From the NCBI RefSeq assembly GCF_044344315.1, contig NZ_JBIJDC010000006.1, positions 1-64,000 of the forward strand: a stretch of DNA of 64,000 bases, given 5' to 3'. Under the pieces are notes generated by a model. That model had not been told where the DNA came from and did not search any database. It worked only from the letters and a program-made list of their open reading frames with translations. Positions 56,208 through 64,000 of this stretch are shown one piece after another (position 1 is the stretch's first letter; every line of letters starts with the position of its first letter). This DNA comes from Zoogloea sp044344315. Its GTDB lineage: Bacteria > Pseudomonadota > Gammaproteobacteria > Burkholderiales > Rhodocyclaceae. A program made the translations under genes and the position numbers.

Positions 56208-57577
56208 TCCAGAACGAAAGACGGGCCCGCTCCAGCGGCCCCGACGTGCTCATCGTCGACGACGAAGACGATATCCGTGAACTGCTCGAACTGAGCCTGT
56301 TGCGCCTCGGCCTGGCCAGCGACGGGGCGGCGACCCTGGCGGAGGGGGGGGGCCGGCTCGCCGGGCAGCGCTACCGCCTGTGCCTGACCGACATGCGCCT
56401 GCCTGATGGAGATGGCCTTGAGCTGGTGCGGCACATTTCCGAGAGCATCGGCGACCTGCCGGTGGCGGTGATCACGGCCTTCGGCAGCATGGACAACGCC
56501 GTCACCGCCCTCAAGGCCGGCGCCTTCGACTACCTGTCCAAGCCGGTCTCCATTGAGCAGCTGCGGGCCCTGGTCAAGTCGGTGTTCTCGGTCCGCGGCA
56601 AGGAGGAGGATGCCAGCCGCAAGGACACCTCCAGCCTGATCGGCGAGTCGCAGGCCATGGTGCAGGTGCGCTCCCTGATCGAGAAGCTCTCCCGCAGCCA
56701 GGCGCCGGTGTTCATCTCGGGGGAGTCGGGCAGCGGCAAGGAGCGGGCGGCGCGGATGATCCACGAGCTTGGCCCGCGTTCGACGGCACCCTTCGTGGCA
56801 GTCAACTGTGGGGCGATCCCCGAGAACCTCATGGAGAGCGAGTTCTTCGGCGCCCGGAAGGGCGCCTTCACCGGTGCCGACAGCGATCGGGAGGGCTTCT
56901 TCCAGGCGGCCCATGGCGGCACCCTGTTCCTCGACGAGGTGGGGGATCTGCCCCTGCCCATGCAGGTGAAGCTGCTGCGGGCGATCCAGGAGAAGAAGTT
57001 CCGGCGCCTGGGGGATACGGTGGAGACGGCGGTGGATGTGCGTATCCTCAGTGCCACCCACCAGAACCTCAAGGCCATGGTCGAGGCAGCGCGCTTCCGC
57101 CAGGATCTGTTCTACCGCCTCAACGTCATCGAGCTGCGCATGCCGGCCTTGCGCGAACGCAGCGAGGATATCCCGGCTCTGGCCGAGATACTGCTGGTGC
57201 GGCTGGCGGAATCGTCCGGCATGGCGGTGGCGCGCCTCGCCGATGACGCGGTGAAGGCCCTGGCCGCCTATTCCTTTCCGGGCAATGTGCGTGAGCTGGA
57301 GAACATTCTTGAGCGCGCCCTGGCCCTGTCCAGCGGCAGCCTGATCCACGCCGACGACCTGCTCCTCGATCCGGCCGATATGGGCGAGGCCAGCCACGCG
57401 ACGCCGGCGACTCCGGGTGGGGCCGACCTCCAGGACTATCTTGACAAGGTCGAGCGCCATGTCATCGAGGAGGCCCTTGAGAAGTCCGGTGGCAACCGCA
57501 CTGCGGCGGCACGTGCCCTGGGCGTGACCTTCCGCTCCCTGCGCTATCGCCTGGAACGCCTGGGCATGAAGGAGTGA
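56204..57577 (+). CDS. pilR: PilR-like sigma-54-dependent response regulator
   Basis: 457 residues, ATG overlapping the pilS stop. The receiver domain (about 12-130) has Asp in LCLTDMRLPDGDG. The AAA+ domain has Walker A SGESGSGKERAA near 172 and the sigma-54 contact loop GARKGAFTGAD near 220. A Fis-type HTH closes the protein (GGNRTAAARALGVTFRSLRYRL). It should activate pilin and other genes with sigma-54. The intact GAFTGA motif argues for an active protein. Confidence 0.9.
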   Translation: MIQNERRARSSGPDVLIVDDEDDIRELLELSLLRLGLASDGAATLAEGGGRLAGQRYRLCLTDMRLPDGDGLELVRHISESIGDLPVAVITAFGSMDNAVTALKAGAFDYLSKPVSIEQLRALVKSVFSVRGKEEDASRKDTSSLIGESQAMVQVRSLIEKLSRSQAPVFISGESGSGKERAARMIHELGPRSTAPFVAVNCGAIPENLMESEFFGARKGAFTGADSDREGFFQAAHGGTLFLDEVGDLPLPMQVKLLRAIQEKKFRRLGDTVETAVDVRILSATHQNLKAMVEAARFRQDLFYRLNVIELRMPALRERSEDIPALAEILLVRLAESSGMAVARLADDAVKALAAYSFPGNVRELENILERALALSSGSLIHADDLLLDPADMGEASHATPATPGGADLQDYLDKVERHVIEEALEKSGGNRTAAARALGVTFRSLRYRLERLGMKE

Positions 57578-60500
57578 TGGACAGCGGGCACGCGGCATCC
57601 CCGCGTGAGCCGGAGGCGGTCCAGCGGGTCGTCAAGGTTCGGCGCGACTACAACACCTGGGTTGCCCGGGAGACCATTGAGGATTACGCCCTGCGCTTCA
57701 CCCCGCGCAGCTTCCGGCGCTGGTCCGAGCTGCGGGTGGCCAACACCGCCTTCGGGGTGGCCTCCTTCCTGGTGCTGGAGGCGGTGGGGGCGACCCTGTT
57801 GGTGGATTACGGTTTCATCAACGCCTTCTGGGCGATTCTGGCCACCGGGTTGATCATCTTCCTGGCGGGCCTGCCTATCAGCATCTACGCCGCCCGTTAC
57901 GGGGTGGACATGGACCTGCTGACCCGCGGCGCGGGTTTTGGCTACATCGGCTCAACGCTGACCTCCCTGATCTACGCCTCGTTCACCTTCATCTTTTTCG
58001 CCCTCGAGGCGGCGATCATGGCCTATGCCCTGGATCTCGCCTTCGACATTCCGCCGGCCTGGGGCTACCTGCTGTGTGCCATCGTGGTGATTCCGCTGGT
58101 CACCCACGGGGTCACCACCATCAGCCGCCTGCAGAGCCTGACCCTGCCCCTGTGGCTGGTGATGCTGGTGGTGCCCTACGTGTATGTGTTCATCGAGCGT
58201 CCCGGTATCCTTCACGAGCTCGCCGCCTACGGGGGCGAACATGGCGCCGGGGCCGGTTTCAGCATCCATGCCTTCGGGGCTGCTCTGACCGTGGGTATCG
58301 CCCTGATCACCCAGATGGGCGAGCAGGCAGATTACCTGCGCTTCATGCCCGAGCAGACGGCGGCCAACCGGCGCCGCTGGTGGGCCGGGGTGCTGGTGGG
58401 TGGGCCCGGCTGGGTGGTACTCGGCGTCGTTAAGATGCTCGGTGGAGCGCTGCTGGCTTATCTGGCCATCAGCAACTCGGTACCGGCCGAGCGGGCGGTG
58501 GATCCGAACCAGATGTATCTTGCCGCCTACGAATACGTCTTCCCCAATCTGCACTGGGCGGTGGCGGCGACGGCCCTCTTCGTGGTCGTGTCACAGCTCA
58601 AGATCAACGTCACCAACGCCTACGCGGGTTCCCTGGCGTGGTCCAACTTCTTTGCCCGGCTTACCCACAGCCATCCGGGGCGGGTGGTATGGGTGGTCTT
58701 CAACACCCTGATCGCCCTGGTGTTGATGGAGCTGGACGTGTTCCAGGCCCTCGGCAAGGTTCTGGGTCTGTACGCCAACGTGGCCATCTCGTGGATGATG
58801 GCCGTGGTGGCCGATCTGGTCATCAACAAGCCCCTGGGCCTGTCGCCGCCGGGCATCGAGTTCAAGCGGGCGCACCTCTACGACGTGAATCCGGTGGGGG
58901 TCGGGGCGATGGGCATCGCCTCGGTGTTGTCGGTGTCGGCTTATCTGGGCGTGTTTGGTGCCGACGCCCAGGCTTTTTCGGCCCTGATTGCCCTGGTTGC
59001 CGCCTTCGTCACCGCCCCTCTCATCGCCTGGGCCACGGGTGGCCGTTACTACATCGCCCGCAAGCCCGGGCCGGCGCTGGCCGGGGTGCGCCAGTGCGTG
59101 ATCTGCGAACGGGAGTATGAGGCCGACGACCTGGCCCGCTGCCCGGCCTATCAGGGCGACATCTGCTCCCTGTGCTGTTCGCTGGATGCCCGCTGCAGTG
59201 ACCTGTGCAAGCCCCACGCGCGGCTCTCTGCCCAGTGGTCGGGGGCAATGCGCCGCCTGCTGCCGCGGGCGGTGTGGCCCTACCTGGAAAGCGGGCTCGG
59301 CCACTATCTGCTACTGATGGGTGGAATTGCCCCGGGCCTGGCCCTGCTGGTGTGGCTGCTCCATCACCTGGGCCTCAAGCTGCTGGGCGACAGCGCGGCC
59401 GAGTTTGCCCCGGCCCTGCAGATGGCCTTTCTGAAGGGCTACGCAGCCCTGTTGCTGCTGTCGGGCCTGGTGGTGTGGTGGCTGGTGCTGACCCACAAAA
59501 GCCGCCAGGTGGCCCAGGAGGAGTCCAACCGCCAGACCCACCTGCTGATGCGCGAGATCGAGTCCCACCAGCGTACCGACGAGCAGCTCCAGCGGGCCAA
59601 GCAGGCGGCCGAGCTGGCCAACCAGGCCAAGAGCCGCTACATCACCGCCATCAGCCACGAGCTGCGCACACCCCTCAACAGCATTCTCGGCTATGCCCAG
59701 ATCCTTGACGGAGACGAGACCATTCCGCCCCCCCGGCGCCAGGCCATCAACGTGATCCGGCGCAGCGGCGACCACCTGCTGTCGGTGATCGAGGGCACGC
59801 TGGATATCGCCCGCATCGAGGGGGGGAAGCTGGCGCTGGACGTGAAAGCCCTGGATTTCCGGGATTTCGTGCAGCAGATCGTTGGCATGTTCGAGCTCCA
59901 GGCCCGCAACAAGGGGCTGGATTTTCGCTACGAGCCGAAGGGGGAGATTCCGCCTTTCGTGCGGGCGGACGAAAAGCGGGTGCGGCAGATCCTCATCAAT
60001 CTGCTCGGCAATGCGGTCAAGTTCACCGCCCGCGGGCATATCTGCCTGCGCGTCGCCTACCGCATGGAAATGGCCACCTTCGAAGTCGAGGACAGCGGGC
60101 CTGGCATTTCCCCCGAGGAGCAGGAGCGCATCTTCGACCCCTTCTCCCGGGGCACATCCGCCCAGGGCGCCGGTGGGGCCGGGCTGGGCCTGACCATCAG
60201 CCGCATGTTTGCCGACGTGATGGGCGGCGAGCTGACCATGGACAGCCGTCCGGGCGAGGGCTGCCGCTTCCGGGTGCGTCTCTTCCTGCCTCAGGTTCAG
60301 GGGGCGGCGGCCCGCGCCAGCCTGCCGCGCAGCCGGCCGGTGGGCTACCAGGGGCCGCGCCGGCGCATCTTGATCGTGGACAACGAGCGGGTGGACCGGG
60401 AGTTCCTGTTCGCGCTGCTGGAGCCCCTCGGCTTCGTGCTTGCCGAGGCGGCCTCGGGGCCCGCTTGCCTGGCGACGCTGGATGATTTCCGGCCCGACCT

Positions 60501-60981
60501 GATCTTCATGGACCTGGCCATGCCGGGCATGGATGGATGGGAGACCGTGCGCCGTATCCGTGAGGGGCGACACGCCGCCACACCGGTGGCCATCATCTCG
60601 GCCAATGCCTACGAGCGCGGCATCCATTCGGACGACAATGCGCTGGGTATCGGGGCACGGGATTTCTTCCTCAAGCCGGTGCAGGTCAGCGAGCTGCTCG
60701 ACTGGGTGGGTGAGCGCCTTGGCCTGATCTGGGTCGAGGCCCATCAGGTGGCACCCGAGCCACGGCTGCCCGCCGACATGGTGTATCCGCCGTTTGCGTT
60801 GCTGGAGCCGCTGGCCCGCCAGGTCGAGCTGGGCTACGTGAAGGGCATCCTGGCGCGGCTCGACGAGATTGAGGCGGCCGACCCCGCCCATGCCGCCTTT
60901 GTGGCCGAAGTCCGCGAGCTGACCCGCAATTTCCGCCTCGACGCCATTGCCCCCTTGCTGGAGAAGGCCCGCCATGTCTGA
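57577..60981 (+). CDS. NCS1-type permease fused to a hybrid histidine kinase with a receiver
   Basis: 1134 residues; ATG 57577 overlaps the pilR stop. Residues ~60-500 form an NCS1 purine/cytosine/allantoin-type transporter with about 12 helices (start YALRFTPRSFRRWSELRVANTAFG). Then comes a Cys cluster (about 506-545, eight Cys, likely metal-binding), two further helices to about 660, HisKA with the phospho-His in AISHELRTPLNSILGYAQ near 691, HATPase (about 795-905), a receiver with Asp in LIFMDLAMPGMDGW, and a helical tail. The permease should act as the sensor of a nucleobase- or amide-like compound, as in CbrA with its SSS transporter. A LuxR-type regulator follows directly. Confidence 0.85.
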   Translation: MDSGHAASPREPEAVQRVVKVRRDYNTWVARETIEDYALRFTPRSFRRWSELRVANTAFGVASFLVLEAVGATLLVDYGFINAFWAILATGLIIFLAGLPISIYAARYGVDMDLLTRGAGFGYIGSTLTSLIYASFTFIFFALEAAIMAYALDLAFDIPPAWGYLLCAIVVIPLVTHGVTTISRLQSLTLPLWLVMLVVPYVYVFIERPGILHELAAYGGEHGAGAGFSIHAFGAALTVGIALITQMGEQADYLRFMPEQTAANRRRWWAGVLVGGPGWVVLGVVKMLGGALLAYLAISNSVPAERAVDPNQMYLAAYEYVFPNLHWAVAATALFVVVSQLKINVTNAYAGSLAWSNFFARLTHSHPGRVVWVVFNTLIALVLMELDVFQALGKVLGLYANVAISWMMAVVADLVINKPLGLSPPGIEFKRAHLYDVNPVGVGAMGIASVLSVSAYLGVFGADAQAFSALIALVAAFVTAPLIAWATGGRYYIARKPGPALAGVRQCVICEREYEADDLARCPAYQGDICSLCCSLDARCSDLCKPHARLSAQWSGAMRRLLPRAVWPYLESGLGHYLLLMGGIAPGLALLVWLLHHLGLKLLGDSAAEFAPALQMAFLKGYAALLLLSGLVVWWLVLTHKSRQVAQEESNRQTHLLMREIESHQRTDEQLQRAKQAAELANQAKSRYITAISHELRTPLNSILGYAQILDGDETIPPPRRQAINVIRRSGDHLLSVIEGTLDIARIEGGKLALDVKALDFRDFVQQIVGMFELQARNKGLDFRYEPKGEIPPFVRADEKRVRQILINLLGNAVKFTARGHICLRVAYRMEMATFEVEDSGPGISPEEQERIFDPFSRGTSAQGAGGAGLGLTISRMFADVMGGELTMDSRPGEGCRFRVRLFLPQVQGAAARASLPRSRPVGYQGPRRRILIVDNERVDREFLFALLEPLGFVLAEAASGPACLATLDDFRPDLIFMDLAMPGMDGWETVRRIREGRHAATPVAIISANAYERGIHSDDNALGIGARDFFLKPVQVSELLDWVGERLGLIWVEAHQVAPEPRLPADMVYPPFALLEPLARQVELGYVKGILARLDEIEAADPAHAAFVAEVRELTRNFRLDAIAPLLEKARHV

Positions 60982-61915
60982 TTTCGACCGGCTCAATTCC
61001 GATCTGGTGCTGATCGTGGACGACATCCCCGAGAACCTCTCGGTGCTCCATGACGCGCTGGACGAATCGGGCTACACGGTGCTGGTGGCCACCAACGGCG
61101 AGACGGCGCTGCAACGCGCCCGCCACAGCCTGCCCGACGTGATCCTGCTGGATGCCATGATGCCGGGCATCGATGGTTTCGAAGTGGCCCGCCGCCTGAA
61201 GGCCGACTTCACCACCCGCCACATCCCCATCGTTTTCATGACCGGCCTGACCGAGACCGAGCACGTGGTGGCCGCCTTTGAGGCCGGCGGGGCCGACTAT
61301 GTGACCAAGCCGATCCGCCCGCAGGAGGTGTTGGCCCGCATTGCCGCCCACATGGCCAGCGCCCGCCTGATGAAACAGGCCCGCACGGCCCTGGATGCCT
61401 TCGGTCAGGCTACCCTGGCCCTGCGCCCGGAAAGCGGCCGGGTGGTATGGCAGACCCCCCTTGCACGCAAGCTGATGAATGACTATTTCCCCGGGCACGA
61501 GGACGATGCCCCGGCCGCGGTGATGGCCTGGGTGCATGAATCGGCCCGGGCGCGCCGGGAGGGCCGTGATTTCCCACCCCTGCACATCAACCAGGGGGCC
61601 AGGCGCCTGATTTTCAACCTTCACGAGCGGGCCGGTGACGACGAGTGGCTGCTGGTGCTGCGTGAGGAGTCGGACGCGGCGGTGGTGGATGCCCTGATGG
61701 CCGCCTTCCGCCTGACCACCCGGGAGGCGGAGGTGCTGTACTGGGTGATCAAGGGCAAGACCAGCCCTGACATCGGCGAGATCCTCGGCTCCAGCCCGCG
61801 CACGGTGAACAAGCACCTGGAGCATGTCTTCGCCAAGCTCGGCGTCGAGAACCGTACCGCGGCGGCATCGGTGGCCATGGCCCGGATCCGCATGGGCGGT
61901 GGGCCGGACACTTAG
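60974..61915 (+). CDS. LuxR-type response regulator, partner of the permease-kinase
   Basis: 313 residues from ATG 60974, overlapping the kinase stop by 8 bp. A receiver domain (about 10-125) has Asp in ILLDAMMPGIDGFEVA. A middle segment (about 135-235) of unclear fold follows, then a LuxR/FixJ HTH (FRLTTREAEVLYWVIKGKTSPDIGE, then NKHLEHVFAKLGV). The overlap shows a cognate pair. It likely controls uptake or use of the ligand of the upstream fusion, but no target operon is in the window. Its stop overlaps the convergent gene's stop by 3 bp. Confidence 0.92.
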   Translation: MSDFDRLNSDLVLIVDDIPENLSVLHDALDESGYTVLVATNGETALQRARHSLPDVILLDAMMPGIDGFEVARRLKADFTTRHIPIVFMTGLTETEHVVAAFEAGGADYVTKPIRPQEVLARIAAHMASARLMKQARTALDAFGQATLALRPESGRVVWQTPLARKLMNDYFPGHEDDAPAAVMAWVHESARARREGRDFPPLHINQGARRLIFNLHERAGDDEWLLVLREESDAAVVDALMAAFRLTTREAEVLYWVIKGKTSPDIGEILGSSPRTVNKHLEHVFAKLGVENRTAAASVAMARIRMGGGPDT

Positions 61916-64000
61916 ACCTTGAGTGAGGCACCCACCTCCGCCGAGGCGGCGAGCAGTGCGGTGATGTCGGCCGCCCGCAGGGGACGGGCGAACAGGTAGC
62001 CTTGCATGATCGGGCACTGGCGCTGCAGCAGGAAGTCACGCTGTGCTTCGGTTTCGACTCCCTCGGCCACCACCTCGAGGCCCAGGTCCCGGGCGATGGA
62101 CAGGGTGGCGGTGGCAATGGCCGCATCTTCGGCGTCGCCGGGCAGATCCTGCACAAAGGAGCGGTCTATCTTGAGCCGTGTGATCGGCAGGCGCTTGAGA
62201 TAGACCAGGCTGGAGTAACCAGTGCCGAAGTCATCCAGGGCCAGCCCTATCCCCAGGCGGCGCAGCCGGGTGAACTGGGCTTCAATTTCGACGCTGGGTT
62301 GCATCAGTGCGCTCTCGGTGAGTTCCAGCTCGAAACGCTGTGGCGAGACGCCCGCATCGGCGAACACCTGGTGGACCCGATCGACAAAGCCGGGCCGCCG
62401 GAACTGCAAGGCCGAGATGTTGATGGCGATGGTCAGGGCCGGAAGTCCGGCTGCCTGCCAGGCGGCTTGCTGGCGGGCGGCCTCGTGCAGTACCCAGTCG
62501 CCGATGGCGTCGATGAGCCCGGTTTCCTCGGCCAGCGGAATGAATTCGCCCGGGGGGATGCGCCCCCGCTCCGGGTGATTCCAGCGTACCAGGGCCTCCA
62601 CGCCGATCAAGCGCTGGCCGGGCATGGACCACTGGGGCTGGTAGTCGAGCTCGAGCTCCTCGCGCTCGAGGGCGTGGCGAAGGGCGTTTTCGAGCATCAG
62701 CCGAGCATAGGCGTGGCTGTTCATGTCGGGGGTGAAGAAGCGGAAGTCGTTGCGCCCGGCGCTCTTGGCGTCGTACATGGCGGTGTCCGCGTGCTTGAGC
62801 AACTGGTTCACGTCATTGCCGTCGGCCGGGTGCAGGGCGATGCCGATACTGGTGGAGATGGAGAGCTCCTGGCCGTCGATGTCAAAGGGACGGACCAGGC
62901 TGGCGATCAGCTTGCGGGCAACGATGGCGGCATCCTGGGTGTGGCTGAGCTGGGGTAGCAGGACGACAAATTCGTCTCCGCCCAGGCGGGCCAGCACGTC
63001 CTCCTCCCGCAGGCACAGGGCCAGTCGCTGGGCGGTGGCAGACAGCAGGCGGTCGCCGACCGGGTGGCCAAGGGTGTCGTTGATTTTCTTGAAGTTGTCC
63101 AGATCGAGAAAGAGCACACCAGCCTGCTGCTGGTTGCGACGGGCGATGGCCAGGGCCTGTTCGGCGCGGCTGATCCACAGACTCCGGTTGGGCAGCCCGG
63201 TGAGTACATCGTAGTGGGCCAGATAGTGGATGTGTGCTTCGGCTGCGCGGTTGGTTGTGACGTCCTGGACGGTGCCGCGCAGGGTCTTGCCCTTGTCCGG
63301 GCCCGTGCCGGCCTCGATGGTGAAGTGCACGATGCGCTGGGTTTCTCCTTGATCGCCCCAGCGCAGGCGCACGTCGAAGCTGGTGCCGGCCATGCCTTGG
63401 GCGACCTCGTCGAAGGCCTGCTGCAGCCGAGGCCGATCGTCGGGGTGAAGCGCGGCCAGCAGGTTTGCACGATTGCCTTCCTGGCCCCGAGGCACCCGCA
63501 GGATTGAGAACAACTCTTCGGACCAGTGACCCTTTCCGGTTTCGGGATCGGCTTCCCAGCTGCCCAGCTGGGCGATGCGTTCAGCGTGGGTGAGCATGGC
63601 CTGCTTGGCGCTGAGGCTTCGGCTGGCTTCGGCGAGTTCGGCCGTGCGCTGCCGCACCAGTTCTTCAATGCGCCGGGCGCGTCCGGTGGATGAGAGCAGG
63701 AAGGCGCCGAGCATGCCGGTGCTGAGCAGGCCGACGGCGAGCAGGGTCCATGCTTCCCACCCTCTGTGCAGAGTGGCGTAGCTGGGTTCGGCGACGAAGT
63801 GGAGGCGCCAGGCGCGTCCGCCGAAGTCGAAGTCTTCCACCCATGGGGTGAGCCCGGCAGCGTTGGTTTCCCCGACTGCCGGGCAGGTGTCGAGTCCGGC
63901 CAGCCGGCGGCCCCTGGCATCGCTGGGGCTTACTTCCGCCAGGCAGTGGGAGATGCCGCTTATGGGGTTGAGTTGAAGAATGCTGTTGACGGCGTCCTCG
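61912..64000 (-). CDS. CHASE/PAS/GGDEF/EAL protein (5' end outside window)
   Basis: The last ~695 codons are in the window and the frame remains open to the right edge. The start is therefore missing: the internal GTG at 63840 is not the true start. A CHASE-type periplasmic sensor end (PWVEDFDFGGRAWRL HFVAEP) comes first, then a membrane helix (LLAVGLLSTGMLGAFLL), a PAS domain (GSWEADPETGKGHWSEEL), GGDEF with intact LGGDEFVVLL and EAL with intact VEALVRWN. It may both make and break c-di-GMP. It is convergent with the LuxR-type regulator. Confidence 0.92.
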   Translation of the reverse strand, partial: EDAVNSILQLNPISGISHCLAEVSPSDARGRRLAGLDTCPAVGETNAAGLTPWVEDFDFGGRAWRLHFVAEPSYATLHRGWEAWTLLAVGLLSTGMLGAFLLSSTGRARRIEELVRQRTAELAEASRSLSAKQAMLTHAERIAQLGSWEADPETGKGHWSEELFSILRVPRGQEGNRANLLAALHPDDRPRLQQAFDEVAQGMAGTSFDVRLRWGDQGETQRIVHFTIEAGTGPDKGKTLRGTVQDVTTNRAAEAHIHYLAHYDVLTGLPNRSLWISRAEQALAIARRNQQQAGVLFLDLDNFKKINDTLGHPVGDRLLSATAQRLALCLREEDVLARLGGDEFVVLLPQLSHTQDAAIVARKLIASLVRPFDIDGQELSISTSIGIALHPADGNDVNQLLKHADTAMYDAKSAGRNDFRFFTPDMNSHAYARLMLENALRHALEREELELDYQPQWSMPGQRLIGVEALVRWNHPERGRIPPGEFIPLAEETGLIDAIGDWVLHEAARQQAAWQAAGLPALTIAINISALQFRRPGFVDRVHQVFADAGVSPQRFELELTESALMQPSVEIEAQFTRLRRLGIGLALDDFGTGYSSLVYLKRLPITRLKIDRSFVQDLPGDAEDAAIATATLSIARDLGLEVVAEGVETEAQRDFLLQRQCPIMQGYLFARPLRAADITALLAASAEVGASLKV

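Noticed and set aside
63840..64000. GTG at 63840 as the start of the GGDEF/EAL gene
   Set aside because: The frame continues without a stop to the window edge and still encodes CHASE-like sequence.

Overview
The window reads as a chromosomal piece of a GC-rich, denitrifying betaproteobacterium, most likely of the Rhodocyclales (Azospira/Dechloromonas/Azoarcus type). This is inferred from clade-I type nos genes, an assimilatory nitrate reductase next to a YbiB-like gene, exosortase-A-associated genes, PilS/PilR, and the abundance of GGDEF/EAL and hybrid-kinase genes. Coding density is high. No CRISPR array, transposase, integrase or rRNA was seen.

Layout. 1-10.5 kb: a rearranged nitrous-oxide respiration locus. 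On the minus strand nosZ comes first, then a PilJ-like periplasmic protein, nosR, and a small membrane protein coupled to nosR. A thioesterase/MFS/LysR block, a truncated second copy of that small gene, and a HicA-like/MliC pair follow before nosD, which runs off the left edge. 10.8-20.6 kb: housekeeping genes: an Smr-domain protein, trxB, a Crp-like regulator, ftsK, lolA, rarA, serS, an AhpD-like gene and tRNA-Ser(CGA). 20.8-24.5 kb: a four-gene flotillin operon (ribbon-helix-helix protein, PspA-like, YqiJ-like, YqiK-like) behind a promoter rich in palindromes.

24.5-33.7 kb: two divergent arms of an exosortase-A-associated biosynthetic cluster. The minus arm has a GNAT protein, a glycosyltransferase, an acyl-CoA ligase, a PLP decarboxylase and an asparagine-synthase homologue. 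The plus arm has an acyl carrier protein and two alpha/beta hydrolases with unusual nucleophile positions. 33.8-38.8 kb: nasA with a sigma-54 promoter, a bacterial metacaspase, and a YbiB/TrpD2-like gene. 39-42.5 kb: a PQQ-type sugar dehydrogenase, two tandem beta-hydroxyacid dehydrogenases and a LEA14-type lipoprotein.

42.5-51.2 kb: a signalling block made of a GGDEF/EAL protein, an HD-GYP response regulator and a very large hybrid kinase. 51.2-54.3 kb: sulfur salvage, with mtnA plus a FucA-like aldolase (a probable DHAP-shunt pair) and a divergent methionine aminotransferase. 54.3-61.9 kb: a run of overlapping plus-strand genes: a PP0621-like membrane protein, pilS-like, pilR-like, a 1134-residue fusion of an NCS1 permease to a hybrid histidine kinase, and its LuxR-type response regulator. 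61.9-64 kb: a CHASE/PAS/GGDEF/EAL protein cut by the right edge.

The most unusual items are the permease-kinase fusion, the exosortase-associated cluster with non-serine hydrolases, the flotillin operon with its operator-like promoter, and the duplicated gene fragment bracketing the insertion in the nos locus.
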